A stretch of DNA of 64,000 nucleotides from CAYPNP01 sp964412195 (GTDB lineage: Bacteria; Acidobacteriota; JAAYUB01), in assembly GCA_964412195.1 (NCBI GenBank), contig CAYPNP010000023.1, forward strand, positions 1 to 64,000, in the 5' to 3' direction. Numbering within the stretch: position 1 is the first letter of the stretch; every line of letters begins with the position of its first letter. Below, piece after piece: positions 1 to 6,759 of this stretch. The notes beneath the pieces are model-generated. The model searched no databases and was not told the DNA's origin. It saw only the letters and a program-made list of their open reading frames with translations. Position numbers and translations under genes: made by a program.

Positions 1-884
1 AACACGAACACCATGGCGCCCAGCAGCAGGATCAGGAACTGCATCGGCACCTTGAGCAGCCCGTTGGCCAGCAGGCCGAGGCGGCTCTGGGCCACCGAGC
101 GGCCGGTCAGGTAACGCTGCACCTGGCTCTGGTCGGTGCCGAAGTAGGCCAGTTGCAGGAAGAAGCCGCCGATCAGGCCGGACCAGAGGTTGTAGCGGTT
201 GGACAGGTCGAAGGTGAAGTCGACGGCCTTGAGCCGGTCCAGGGCGCCGGCCACGTGCAGGGCGTCGCCGAAGGAGACGCCGGGCGGCAGGCGCAGGACC
301 ACCACCGCGCCGGCCACCAGCATGCCGCCGGCGATGATGAGCATCTGGTAGCTCTGCGCCCAGGCCACCGCCCGCGTGCCGCCGCTGACGGTGTAGACCA
401 GCACCAGGGCGCCGATCAGGGCGATGGTCAGATGCAGGTTCCAGCCCAGCAGCACCGACAGGACCATGGCCGGGGCGAAGATGGTCAGGCCGCAGGCCAG
501 CCCGCGCTGGACCAGGAACAGGAAGGCCGCCAGGGCCCGCGTCTTCAGGTCGAAGCGGCCCTCCAGGTACTCGTAGGCGGTGTAGACCTTCAGCCGGTGG
601 AAGATGGGCACGGCGGTGACCGACAGGACCACCATCGCCACCGGCAGCCCGAAGTAGAACTGGACGAAGCGCATCCCGTCGGCATAGGCCTGGCCCGGCG
701 TCGAGAGGAAGGTGATGGCGCTGGCCTGGGTGGCCATGATGGACAGGCAGATGGTGTACCAGCGCATGTCCCGGTTGGACAGGAGGTAGCCTTCGGCGTC
801 CTTGCTGCCGCGGCCCTTCCAGACGCCGCAGGCCACCACCAGGACCCACGACCCGACCAGGATGGCCCAGTCCAGGCCGCTCAT
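1..884 (-). CDS. Sodium:solute symporter (SSS family), C-terminus cut by window edge
   Basis: Inner-membrane cotransporter that couples solute uptake to the sodium gradient; the solute cannot be read from sequence. The visible 294 residues hold about seven hydrophobic segments. They carry SSS-type signatures: a first helix ending in a Gly-rich stretch, the 'SIMATQASAITFLSTPG' sodium-site region near residue 50, and a 'GTDQSQVQRYLTGR' loop near residue 250. The family is normally about 500 residues, so roughly 40 % is missing beyond position 1. The start at 884 overlaps the stop of the small upstream membrane gene (ATGA), so the two are translationally coupled. With the PIG-L deacetylase upstream this looks like a sugar-derivative or amide uptake and processing unit, which is an inference from neighbours only. 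Confidence 0.9.
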   Translation of the reverse strand, partial: MSGLDWAILVGSWVLVVACGVWKGRGSKDAEGYLLSNRDMRWYTICLSIMATQASAITFLSTPGQAYADGMRFVQFYFGLPVAMVVLSVTAVPIFHRLKVYTAYEYLEGRFDLKTRALAAFLFLVQRGLACGLTIFAPAMVLSVLLGWNLHLTIALIGALVLVYTVSGGTRAVAWAQSYQMLIIAGGMLVAGAVVVLRLPPGVSFGDALHVAGALDRLKAVDFTFDLSNRYNLWSGLIGGFFLQLAYFGTDQSQVQRYLTGRSVAQSRLGLLANGLLKVPMQFLILLLGAMVFV

Positions 885-1171
885 GCGAACACCCGCCCGA
901 AGAGCCAGAAGAGCGCGATGCAGAGCGCCAGCTCGCCCAGCACCACGGCGTAGAGCGCCCGCCAGCTGCCGAGGAGGGGGGGAGGTTCTTGTTCACTCGG
1001 ACTTCGGACATCGGACTTCGGATCTCGGGCCGGCAAGCCGGGGCTCGGGGCTCGGGGTTCGACAATCGGAACCCCGCCCGTCGGTCCCAGCGTGCTGCGA
1101 TCCGTCGTCCGATCCCGCTCCCTGTTCAATGTCAGCTCCTCATCGCCGGCCATGCGCCGGTCACCGGTCAC
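881..1171 (-). CDS. Small single-span membrane protein coupled to the symporter
   Basis: The reliable part is the C-terminal ~40 residues, one hydrophobic helix ('LYAVVLGELALCIALFWL') just before the stop. That stop overlaps the symporter start by 4 nt. Small one-helix proteins encoded directly before SSS transporters are common, so a real accessory protein is plausible. The first ~60 residues are translated from short tandem repeats and are unlike a protein domain, so the true start is probably further downstream; I see no clear ATG there. The longest frame overlaps the end of the deacetylase gene by 11 nt. Function unknown. Confidence 0.5.
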   Translation of the reverse strand: MTGDRRMAGDEELTLNRERDRTTDRSTLGPTGGVPIVEPRAPSPGLPARDPKSDVRSPSEQEPPPLLGSWRALYAVVLGELALCIALFWLFGRVFA

Positions 1172-1187
1172 CGGTCGCCGGTCGCCG
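975..1187. repeat. Short-period tandem repeats (CGGACTT, GGGCTCG and CACCGGT units)
   Basis: Three different 7-nt-period arrays sit close together: CGGACTT/CGGACAT units near 995-1022, GGGCTCG units near 1036-1063, and CACCGGT/CGCCGGT units near 1152-1187. They lie between the deacetylase stop and the small membrane protein and run into both reading frames. The units resemble the arrays at 12493, 13461 and 16222. Confidence 0.75.
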
Positions 1188-3677
1188 CCCCAGCGCCAGC
1201 AGGTTCGCGAACAGCCGGTACGCCCCCGGCACGCCGTCGGGCAGCTGGCGGAAGAAGGCCAGGCCGGTGTAGGCGAACCAGCCCTGGCCGCACGGAGCCA
1301 CCAGCAGGCCGCCGTCGAGGGGCTTCTCGCCCGGGTCGTTGGCCGAGAAGATCGCGGTGTAGCGAGGGTCCCACGACTCGGCGTAGTACAGCCCCCGCTC
1401 CTGCACCCAGCCGTCGAAGTCGGCCGGCGTGATCCTGTTCGGCCAGTTCAGCACCGGGTGGTCCGGCGCGAGGGGGCGCATCTCCGCGCGCTCGTCGGTG
1501 ACCCGCTCGCGGGAGAGCTTGAACGGGTACGGTCCGATGGCCTCGGTCACCAGTCCCTGGCTGACGTCGTAAAGGGCCACCAGCGTCCCGCCGCGGGCGG
1601 CGTAGTCGAGCAGCCGGGCGTTGAGCTGAGCCAGGCGCGGCCGGGTGTTGAAGGCGCGGATGCCCACCACGATGGCGTCGTAGCCCGACAGGTCGGCGCC
1701 CTCGAGAGCCTCGTCGGGGAGCAGGTCCACAGTGTAGCCCAGCGGGCGCAGGCACTGGGGGATGTCGTCGCCGGCGCCCATCACGTAGCCGATCCGGCTG
1801 CCGTCCCGGCGCAGGTCCAGCCGGACCAGCCGGGCCGTGGCCGGCGGAAAGAGCGTCTGAGGGGGGATGTGCGGGTAGTCGATCCGCACCACGCCGCGCG
1901 CCGGGAACTCCCGCCCGCCGGTCTCGACGCTTACCTGGAGCCCGCCCGTCTGCGGGGCGGCCGGCGGGAAGATCTTCGCTTTCACCTCGAGTTCGTCGAA
2001 GGCCTTGGCCAGCGTGAAGGGGATCGCCGCCGGCTCGACCCGCCAGCCGTCCGGCACGGCGAGACGCACCTGTCCGGCCACGCCCGGCAGGCCGGCCACA
2101 ATGTTCATCCCGATCTCTCGCGCGCCGGTGTCGCCAAACACCTGCACCCGCTCGGCCAGGTTGACCATCACCGGCGGCACGACCGCCAGCGGCCGGTAGC
2201 GTTCGCCCAGCACCGGGTCGCGCAGGCGGTACTGGACCGGGACAGTCAGCTCGAATGGCACGCCTTCCGCGGAGAGGCGGAAGGAGACGGACAGGGCCGG
2301 CGGGTCCTCCGCCAGGCCGGCCAGCTCCGGCGGCGCGGCGCAGTGGAGCCCGCCCTCGTGCGGCCCCCGCAGCCAGTAGGGCTGGGAGCACGGGGCGTCC
2401 GCCGGCAGGGTGACGATGAAATCCTCCTTGACCGGCTGGTTGTCGGCCAGCGCCACGTTCTTTTCACGGATTTCCGCCGGCGACTGCACCGCCACGGCCG
2501 CCAGGGTGAGGGGGAATCCGCCGCGGGCCACCAGCGTGGCGCTGATGGCCACCTTTCCGCCGGGCGCGACGGTGGGGGCGTCGGCGACGGCCTCCGCCCA
2601 GATGCCGGCGGCGGAGCGGATGGCCTCGGTCAGCTCGGCCTGCTTGACGGCGACCCACGGATCGACGGGCACCTTCTCCAGCACCGCCCGGGCTTTCAGC
2701 AGCAGTGGCAGGACCGCGGCCGGGCGCTCCGGGACGTATTCCCGGCGAGCCAGGTCCAGGAGGCCCGTCGCTTTTTCGCTTCCGGGAACGCGGCGCCAGC
2801 TCAGGTCGACGCCCTCGAACAGGTCGGACTTGGCCGGGTCGCCGGCCAGGATCTCGAAGTAGTCCAGCCGGCTGCCGCGCGAGGCCACCGCGCCGAAGCC
2901 CTGGCTGCGGTGCATGCTGCGCCCCTCCGCGGCCAGCTCGGTGTAGGCCTTGCCCAGCAGGGCGCTGTACTCGCCCAGGTCCACGCTCAGCCAGCTGCCG
3001 GGGGCCAGCTTGTCGCGCTCCTCCCGCGGCCGCCAGCTGTTCCAGGCGATGCGCTTGGCTTGCCACGGCTGGACGTATTGCAGCTGCTCCGGGAAGCGGG
3101 CGGGATCGGCCGCGGCGGAGAAGGCCTCCACCGCCAGCAGCGCCGAGGCGGTGTGATGGCCGTGCCCGCCGCTGACTGTCGGCGAGAAGCGGGTCACGAT
3201 CACGTCGGGCCGGAACTTGCGGATCACCCAGACGACGTCGGCCAGCACCGCCTCCTTGCCCCAGATGGCCAGGGTCTCTTCGGCAGTCTTGGAATAGCCG
3301 AAGTCCACCGCCCGGGTGAAGTACTGCTCGGCGCCGTCGACGCGGCGTGCGGCCAGCAGCTCCTGGGTGCGGATGGCGGCCAGGGAGTCGTCCAGCTCCG
3401 GTCCGATCAGGTTCTGGCCCCCGCCGCCGCGGGTCAGGGCCAGATAGGCCGTCCGCAGCTTGCGGCCCTTGGAAAAATAAGCCAGGGCGGCGGTGTTCTC
3501 GTCGTCGGGGTGGGCGGCGATGTAGAGGACGCTGCCCACCACCTGGAGCTTGTCCAGGGCCAGCTGCAGCTCGGCAGCGTTCATATCGGGCTTGGGCGGC
3601 TGGGCGGCGGCGGCGCCGGCCAGGGCCAGGGCGAGGAGGATGTACCAGGGGGAACGGATCGGCAACGGGGATTTCAT
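1161..3677 (-). CDS. Secreted PIG-L/LmbE-family deacetylase with long C-terminal region
   Basis: Zinc-dependent N-deacetylase fold acting outside the cytoplasm. The start at 3677 is preceded by AAAGGAGA and gives a clear signal peptide ('YILLALALAGAAAAQ'). The upstream in-frame extension lacks both. The PIG-L domain occupies about residues 45-280, with the metal motif HPDDE at 56-60 and 'SGGHGHH' at 169-175. The protein is 838 residues, far longer than the ~230-residue core. The remainder looks like beta-rich domains followed by a glutamine-amidotransferase-like tail ('YDAIVVGIRAFNTRP'), as in other large secreted LmbE proteins of Acidobacteriota and Bacteroidota. The final residues (RRPATGDR) are read from a CACCGGT tandem repeat, so the repeat supplies the present stop codon. 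Substrate unknown, probably an N-acyl sugar or glycan. Confidence 0.88.
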   Translation of the reverse strand: MKSPLPIRSPWYILLALALAGAAAAQPPKPDMNAAELQLALDKLQVVGSVLYIAAHPDDENTAALAYFSKGRKLRTAYLALTRGGGGQNLIGPELDDSLAAIRTQELLAARRVDGAEQYFTRAVDFGYSKTAEETLAIWGKEAVLADVVWVIRKFRPDVIVTRFSPTVSGGHGHHTASALLAVEAFSAAADPARFPEQLQYVQPWQAKRIAWNSWRPREERDKLAPGSWLSVDLGEYSALLGKAYTELAAEGRSMHRSQGFGAVASRGSRLDYFEILAGDPAKSDLFEGVDLSWRRVPGSEKATGLLDLARREYVPERPAAVLPLLLKARAVLEKVPVDPWVAVKQAELTEAIRSAAGIWAEAVADAPTVAPGGKVAISATLVARGGFPLTLAAVAVQSPAEIREKNVALADNQPVKEDFIVTLPADAPCSQPYWLRGPHEGGLHCAAPPELAGLAEDPPALSVSFRLSAEGVPFELTVPVQYRLRDPVLGERYRPLAVVPPVMVNLAERVQVFGDTGAREIGMNIVAGLPGVAGQVRLAVPDGWRVEPAAIPFTLAKAFDELEVKAKIFPPAAPQTGGLQVSVETGGREFPARGVVRIDYPHIPPQTLFPPATARLVRLDLRRDGSRIGYVMGAGDDIPQCLRPLGYTVDLLPDEALEGADLSGYDAIVVGIRAFNTRPRLAQLNARLLDYAARGGTLVALYDVSQGLVTEAIGPYPFKLSRERVTDERAEMRPLAPDHPVLNWPNRITPADFDGWVQERGLYYAESWDPRYTAIFSANDPGEKPLDGGLLVAPCGQGWFAYTGLAFFRQLPDGVPGAYRLFANLLALGRRPATGDR

Positions 3678-3843
3678 GGGCGTGGCGTCTCCTTTGCGTG
3701 TGCGCAGACCGTGAGATGCGGGAAAAGGCCGGGGATTTCCATCTGCGCGAGTGTTATACGTGGCCGTGGCGCGGTTTTCCCTCATTTTCTGGGTTTCCGC
3801 TTATCCTGGGATCGCGGCGAGTATAGTTAACCAGCCCGCGAGC

Positions 3844-4021
3844 GGTCAGTACCGGGAGCGTCAGCGACCGGCGCGAGCTGTTGCTCAGCTATTCATCAAA
3901 TTGCCGCTTACCGGGACAACTGATTGGGTCACGTCCCGCGCCGGCGGCTGACGCCTGCCGGTACCGACGCGGTGGCGAGGGCTACATTTCGCGCCGGTCG
4001 CTGACGCTCCCGGTACTGACC
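3844..4021. repeat. REP-like palindrome, three copies (inverted pair plus one)
   Basis: Copies at 3844-3876 and 3989-4021 are exact 33-nt inverted copies; a diverged copy is at 3937-3970. The core CCGG(Y)AGGCGTCAGCC(R)CCGG type folds as a GGC-GTCA-GCC hairpin inside CCGG arms. The same family recurs at 9731-9857 and 34921-35050, always as inverted pairs in non-coding DNA. This resembles REP/BIME elements. The 473-nt spacer 3678-4150 otherwise shows no gene. Confidence 0.8.
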
Positions 4022-4150
4022 ACTTGCCCCGGGGCAGGATCGGGCAATCAAACGGGCTTGCGAAGCCATGGCTCTTTGGACTATCCTCTTCCCCGGCACA
4101 ATCGTCCATGATCCGGGCGCCGCCGAAGGCGCCTTCACACAGAGGTACCC

Positions 4151-4552
4151 ATGCGGAAGAATTCCTGTTCTGCGGCATGCCTGTCGGCGATCCTGGCCCT
4201 GATCCTGCTGGCCGCCGGTTGCGGTGACGCCCGTCGCGGCAAGCTCGAAGCCGGGGTGAAATTCGCCAAGCGCACCCTGGAGCGCGTCGGCACCGACCCC
4301 CTCGCCGGAGTCGCCTTCCAGAGCCAGCTGGAAACGGGTGGCAATCCCGCCATCTTCATCCTGAGCAACCTGCCGGACCAGGACCCGGTCTTCACCAGCT
4401 ACGAAATGGACCGGCCCGGACATCCCTGGACGGTGGTGATCCGCGAGGGGAGCGCCCCCCGGCGGTATGTCATCGAAGGGTACGGCGAGGACCTCACCCG
4501 GCCCCTCCTCACGGAGACGGTCTCGGTGGAAGTCCCCGCCGATCTAAAATAG
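4151..4552 (+). CDS. Hypothetical lipoprotein
   Basis: 133 residues with a type II signal peptide: a basic start, a hydrophobic stretch and the lipobox 'LLAAGC', giving lipidation at about residue 24. AGAGG lies about 7 nt before the ATG. The mature part has no motif I recognise. It looks like a small beta-rich domain with a 'HPWTVVIREG' strand. It is followed after 20 nt by methionine aminopeptidase on the same strand, so they may share a transcript; the functional link is unclear. Confidence 0.7.
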   Translation: MRKNSCSAACLSAILALILLAAGCGDARRGKLEAGVKFAKRTLERVGTDPLAGVAFQSQLETGGNPAIFILSNLPDQDPVFTSYEMDRPGHPWTVVIREGSAPRRYVIEGYGEDLTRPLLTETVSVEVPADLK

Positions 4553-4572
4553 GCTCCGGAGGGAGGCCGCCC

Positions 4573-5316
4573 ATGTGCATCGACTCCGAAGCCGATCTCG
4601 TGGCCATGAAGGCGAGCGGGCGCGTGGTCGCCCTGGCCCTCGACACCATGCGCCGCCACGTCCGCCCCGGCGTCTCCACCGCCGAGCTGGACGCCATCGG
4701 CGCCGAGGTCCTGACCCGCCACGGCGCCCGGTCGGCGCCGCTCTTCCACTACCGCTTCCCCGGCTCCAACTGCATCAGCGTCAACGACGAGATCGTCCAC
4801 GGCATCCCGGGGGCGCGGGTGATCCGCCCCGGGGACCTGGTCAAGCTGGACGTCACCGCCGAGCTGGACGGTTACATCACCGACGCCGCCCTGACCGTCG
4901 GCGTGGAGCCGGTCAGCGACCTGGCCCACCGCCTCACCCGCTGCGCCGAGGAGGCCTTCTGGAAGGCCGCGGCGGCGGCGCGCGCCGGCGGCCGGGTCCA
5001 CGACATCGGCCGGGCCGTCGAGCGCGAAGTGCGCCACCGCGGCTTCGCGATCATCCCCGCCCTGTGCGGCCACGGCGTCGGGCGCCGCATCCACGAGGAC
5101 CCCGAAGTGCCCAACTACTTCGAGCCCCGCGCGCGGCAGCCGCTGACCGCCGGGCTGGTGCTGGCCCTCGAGCCCCTCATCACCAGCGGCACCGGCGAGT
5201 CGGTCCAGGCGCCCGACGGCTGGACGGTGCGCACCCGCGACGGCGCCCTGGCGGCCCACTTCGAGCACACCCTGGTCGTCACCCGCAAGGAGCCGATCAT
5301 CCTCACCGCCGCGTGA
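4573..5316 (+). CDS. map: Methionine aminopeptidase, type I
   Basis: Removes the initiator methionine from new proteins in the cytoplasm. The pita-bread fold spans all 247 residues, the normal bacterial length. All five metal ligands are visible: D93, D104, H167 (in 'GHGVGRRIHEDP'), E200 and E231 (in 'HFEHT'). The substrate-side histidines H76 and H174 are also present. GGAGGG precedes the ATG. There is no N-terminal zinc-finger extension. It is placed alone rather than beside secY/adk as in many bacteria, so it may be an additional paralogue. Confidence 0.95.
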   Translation: MCIDSEADLVAMKASGRVVALALDTMRRHVRPGVSTAELDAIGAEVLTRHGARSAPLFHYRFPGSNCISVNDEIVHGIPGARVIRPGDLVKLDVTAELDGYITDAALTVGVEPVSDLAHRLTRCAEEAFWKAAAAARAGGRVHDIGRAVEREVRHRGFAIIPALCGHGVGRRIHEDPEVPNYFEPRARQPLTAGLVLALEPLITSGTGESVQAPDGWTVRTRDGALAAHFEHTLVVTRKEPIILTAA

Positions 5317-5320
5317 GGAC

Positions 5321-5435
5321 TCACCACAAAGACACAAAGGGCACAAAGAAATCTTAGGGTAAAGAACGGAATCCGGAATGGTTGCCGGTTTGAGTTCGAT
5401 GTTCGATGTTCAGTGTTCGATGTTCGATGTTCGAT
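5321..5435. repeat. CACAAAG-type array followed by TTCGATG-type array
   Basis: Beginning 4 nt after the map stop codon is a CCACAAAG/CACAAAGG array (5321-5350), the same family as the arms at 59025 and 59204. At 5395-5435 a TTCGATG/TTCAGTG 7-nt array follows, the same family as at 19321, 57266 and 62911. Here each family is present as a single arm without its inverted partner. The array ends about 30 nt short of the hpdA stop. Confidence 0.8.
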
Positions 5436-5468
5436 TGGGACGATTGAAATCCAGGACGAATCCGGATT

Positions 5469-6482
5469 TCAGAAGGGGGTCCGGTAGCCGACATAGCAGA
5501 CCACGCCTTCGGCCTCGATCTGCCGCTGGATCCGCCACATGGCCTCCTGGGAAGGCGGAGGCGTCTCCCCGAACCGCCAGTTCCGCCCGAGCTGCCGGTA
5601 CTTGGATTCCCCCAGCCGGTGGAGCGGCAGGATGTTGATCGCTTCCAGCCCCGCCTCGCGCACCCAGCGGGCGGTGGCGCGGATGTTCGTGTCGTCGTCG
5701 TTCACGCCGGGGATGATTGGGATGCGCACCACCGGGAAACCCCGCCACGCGTCGCCGGCCAGCCGCCGGATGTTCTCCAGGATCTGCCGGTTGTCCACGC
5801 CGGTGACCCGCCGGTGGACCTCCGGGTCCATGTGCTTGATGTCGGCGAACACCCAGTTCAGGTACGGCAACACCTCCCGGAACTGCTCCGGCGGCACGCA
5901 GGCGGAGGTCTCGATGCAGGTGTGGATGGACGCTTCCCGGCAGCGCTGCAGCACCGCCAGGAGGAACTCCCGCTGCAGCAGCGGTTCGCCCCCGCTGAAG
6001 GTGACGCCCCCCCGGGCGCCCCAGAACTGGCGGTCGCGGTGGAAGATCCGCATGAGGTCGTCGACGCCGTAGTACTTCCCCACCACCGCGAGTCCCTCGT
6101 GGAAGCAGGCCTGCACGCATTCGAAGCTCTGGCATGTGTCGCATCGGCCGCGGTCCAGCGCCGGCGGGCGGTCCGGCTCGAAAGAGACCGCCCCCCACGG
6201 GCAGGCGCCCGCGCAGCCGCCGCAGCGGACGCACTTGCTCAGACGCTGCACCACCACCGGCTGCCGGAACAGGCCCTCCGGGTTGCAGCACCAGTCGCAC
6301 CGCAGGGGGCAGCCGCCCAGGAAGACCGTGGTCCGCGTCCCCGGCCCGTCGTGGACCGAGTGCCCCTGGATGTCGAACACCAATCCCCGCGGATCCTCGG
6401 ACGGAGGACCGCCGACGGCCGGCTCGGGACCGGCGGGTCCGGAATGCGGGGGCTGGCGGTGGAATTTCTTCTTTTCCGGCAT
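5469..6482 (-). CDS. hpdA: 4-hydroxyphenylacetate decarboxylase activating enzyme (radical SAM)
   Basis: Installs the glycyl radical on the decarboxylase HpdB using SAM and a reduced [4Fe-4S] cluster. The radical-SAM motif CxxxCxxC is C58-C62-C65 in 'GGCPLRCDWC'. It is followed by a two-cluster ferredoxin insert (C84/C87/C90/C94 and C114/C117/C122/C126), which is typical of glycyl-radical activases outside the PFL type. 'TFSGGEPLLQ' is the SAM-binding GGE motif. The start at 6482 overlaps the hpdC stop (ATGA); the longer upstream frame only reads through hpdC. At 337 residues it is slightly longer than known HpdA because of a Pro-rich N-terminus. Last gene of hpdBCA. Confidence 0.92.
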   Translation of the reverse strand: MPEKKKFHRQPPHSGPAGPEPAVGGPPSEDPRGLVFDIQGHSVHDGPGTRTTVFLGGCPLRCDWCCNPEGLFRQPVVVQRLSKCVRCGGCAGACPWGAVSFEPDRPPALDRGRCDTCQSFECVQACFHEGLAVVGKYYGVDDLMRIFHRDRQFWGARGGVTFSGGEPLLQREFLLAVLQRCREASIHTCIETSACVPPEQFREVLPYLNWVFADIKHMDPEVHRRVTGVDNRQILENIRRLAGDAWRGFPVVRIPIIPGVNDDDTNIRATARWVREAGLEAINILPLHRLGESKYRQLGRNWRFGETPPPSQEAMWRIQRQIEAEGVVCYVGYRTPF

Positions 6483-6757
6483 CAGCCGTTCTGGTACATC
6501 TCGCAGGTGACCGCGACCATGTCCGGGTAGGCCATGAACCCGGGCGTGCCCACGCAGGCTGCGCACGTGCCCATCTCGACCGTGTCCGGGTCCGCCTGGA
6601 AGTTCCGGCACCAGCGGCATTTGGGGATCCGGTCGAACTCCCGGCACGGCTCGCCGTCGGCCGGGATCATCTCCTTCGTCCGGTGGCAGATGCCCTTGGC
6701 CACGTCCACGGGCGCGAAGTTCCGGCAGTCGCGATGCAGGTGCTTGATCGGGTCCAT
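6482..6757 (-). CDS. hpdC: 4-hydroxyphenylacetate decarboxylase small subunit, [4Fe-4S] protein
   Basis: A 91-residue Cys-rich protein with the pattern of the HPAD small subunit, which holds two [4Fe-4S] clusters and is needed for oligomerisation and regulation of the large subunit. Visible ligands are H8, C11, C24 and C38 for one cluster (the family uses one His) and C47, C50, C65/C68 and C85 for the other. Conserved words include 'VDVAKGIC' and 'PKCRWCRNF'. It starts 2 nt after the hpdB stop and overlaps hpdA by 4 nt, so the three genes are translationally coupled. The small subunit separates true HPAD from the phenylacetate and indoleacetate decarboxylases, which lack it. Confidence 0.93.
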   Translation of the reverse strand: MDPIKHLHRDCRNFAPVDVAKGICHRTKEMIPADGEPCREFDRIPKCRWCRNFQADPDTVEMGTCAACVGTPGFMAYPDMVAVTCEMYQNG

Positions 6758-6759
6758 GG

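Noticed and set aside
153..3830. Plus-strand frames opposite the symporter and PIG-L genes
   Set aside because: Translations lack any domain and mirror the minus-strand genes, which have signal peptides, ribosome-binding sites and catalytic motifs.
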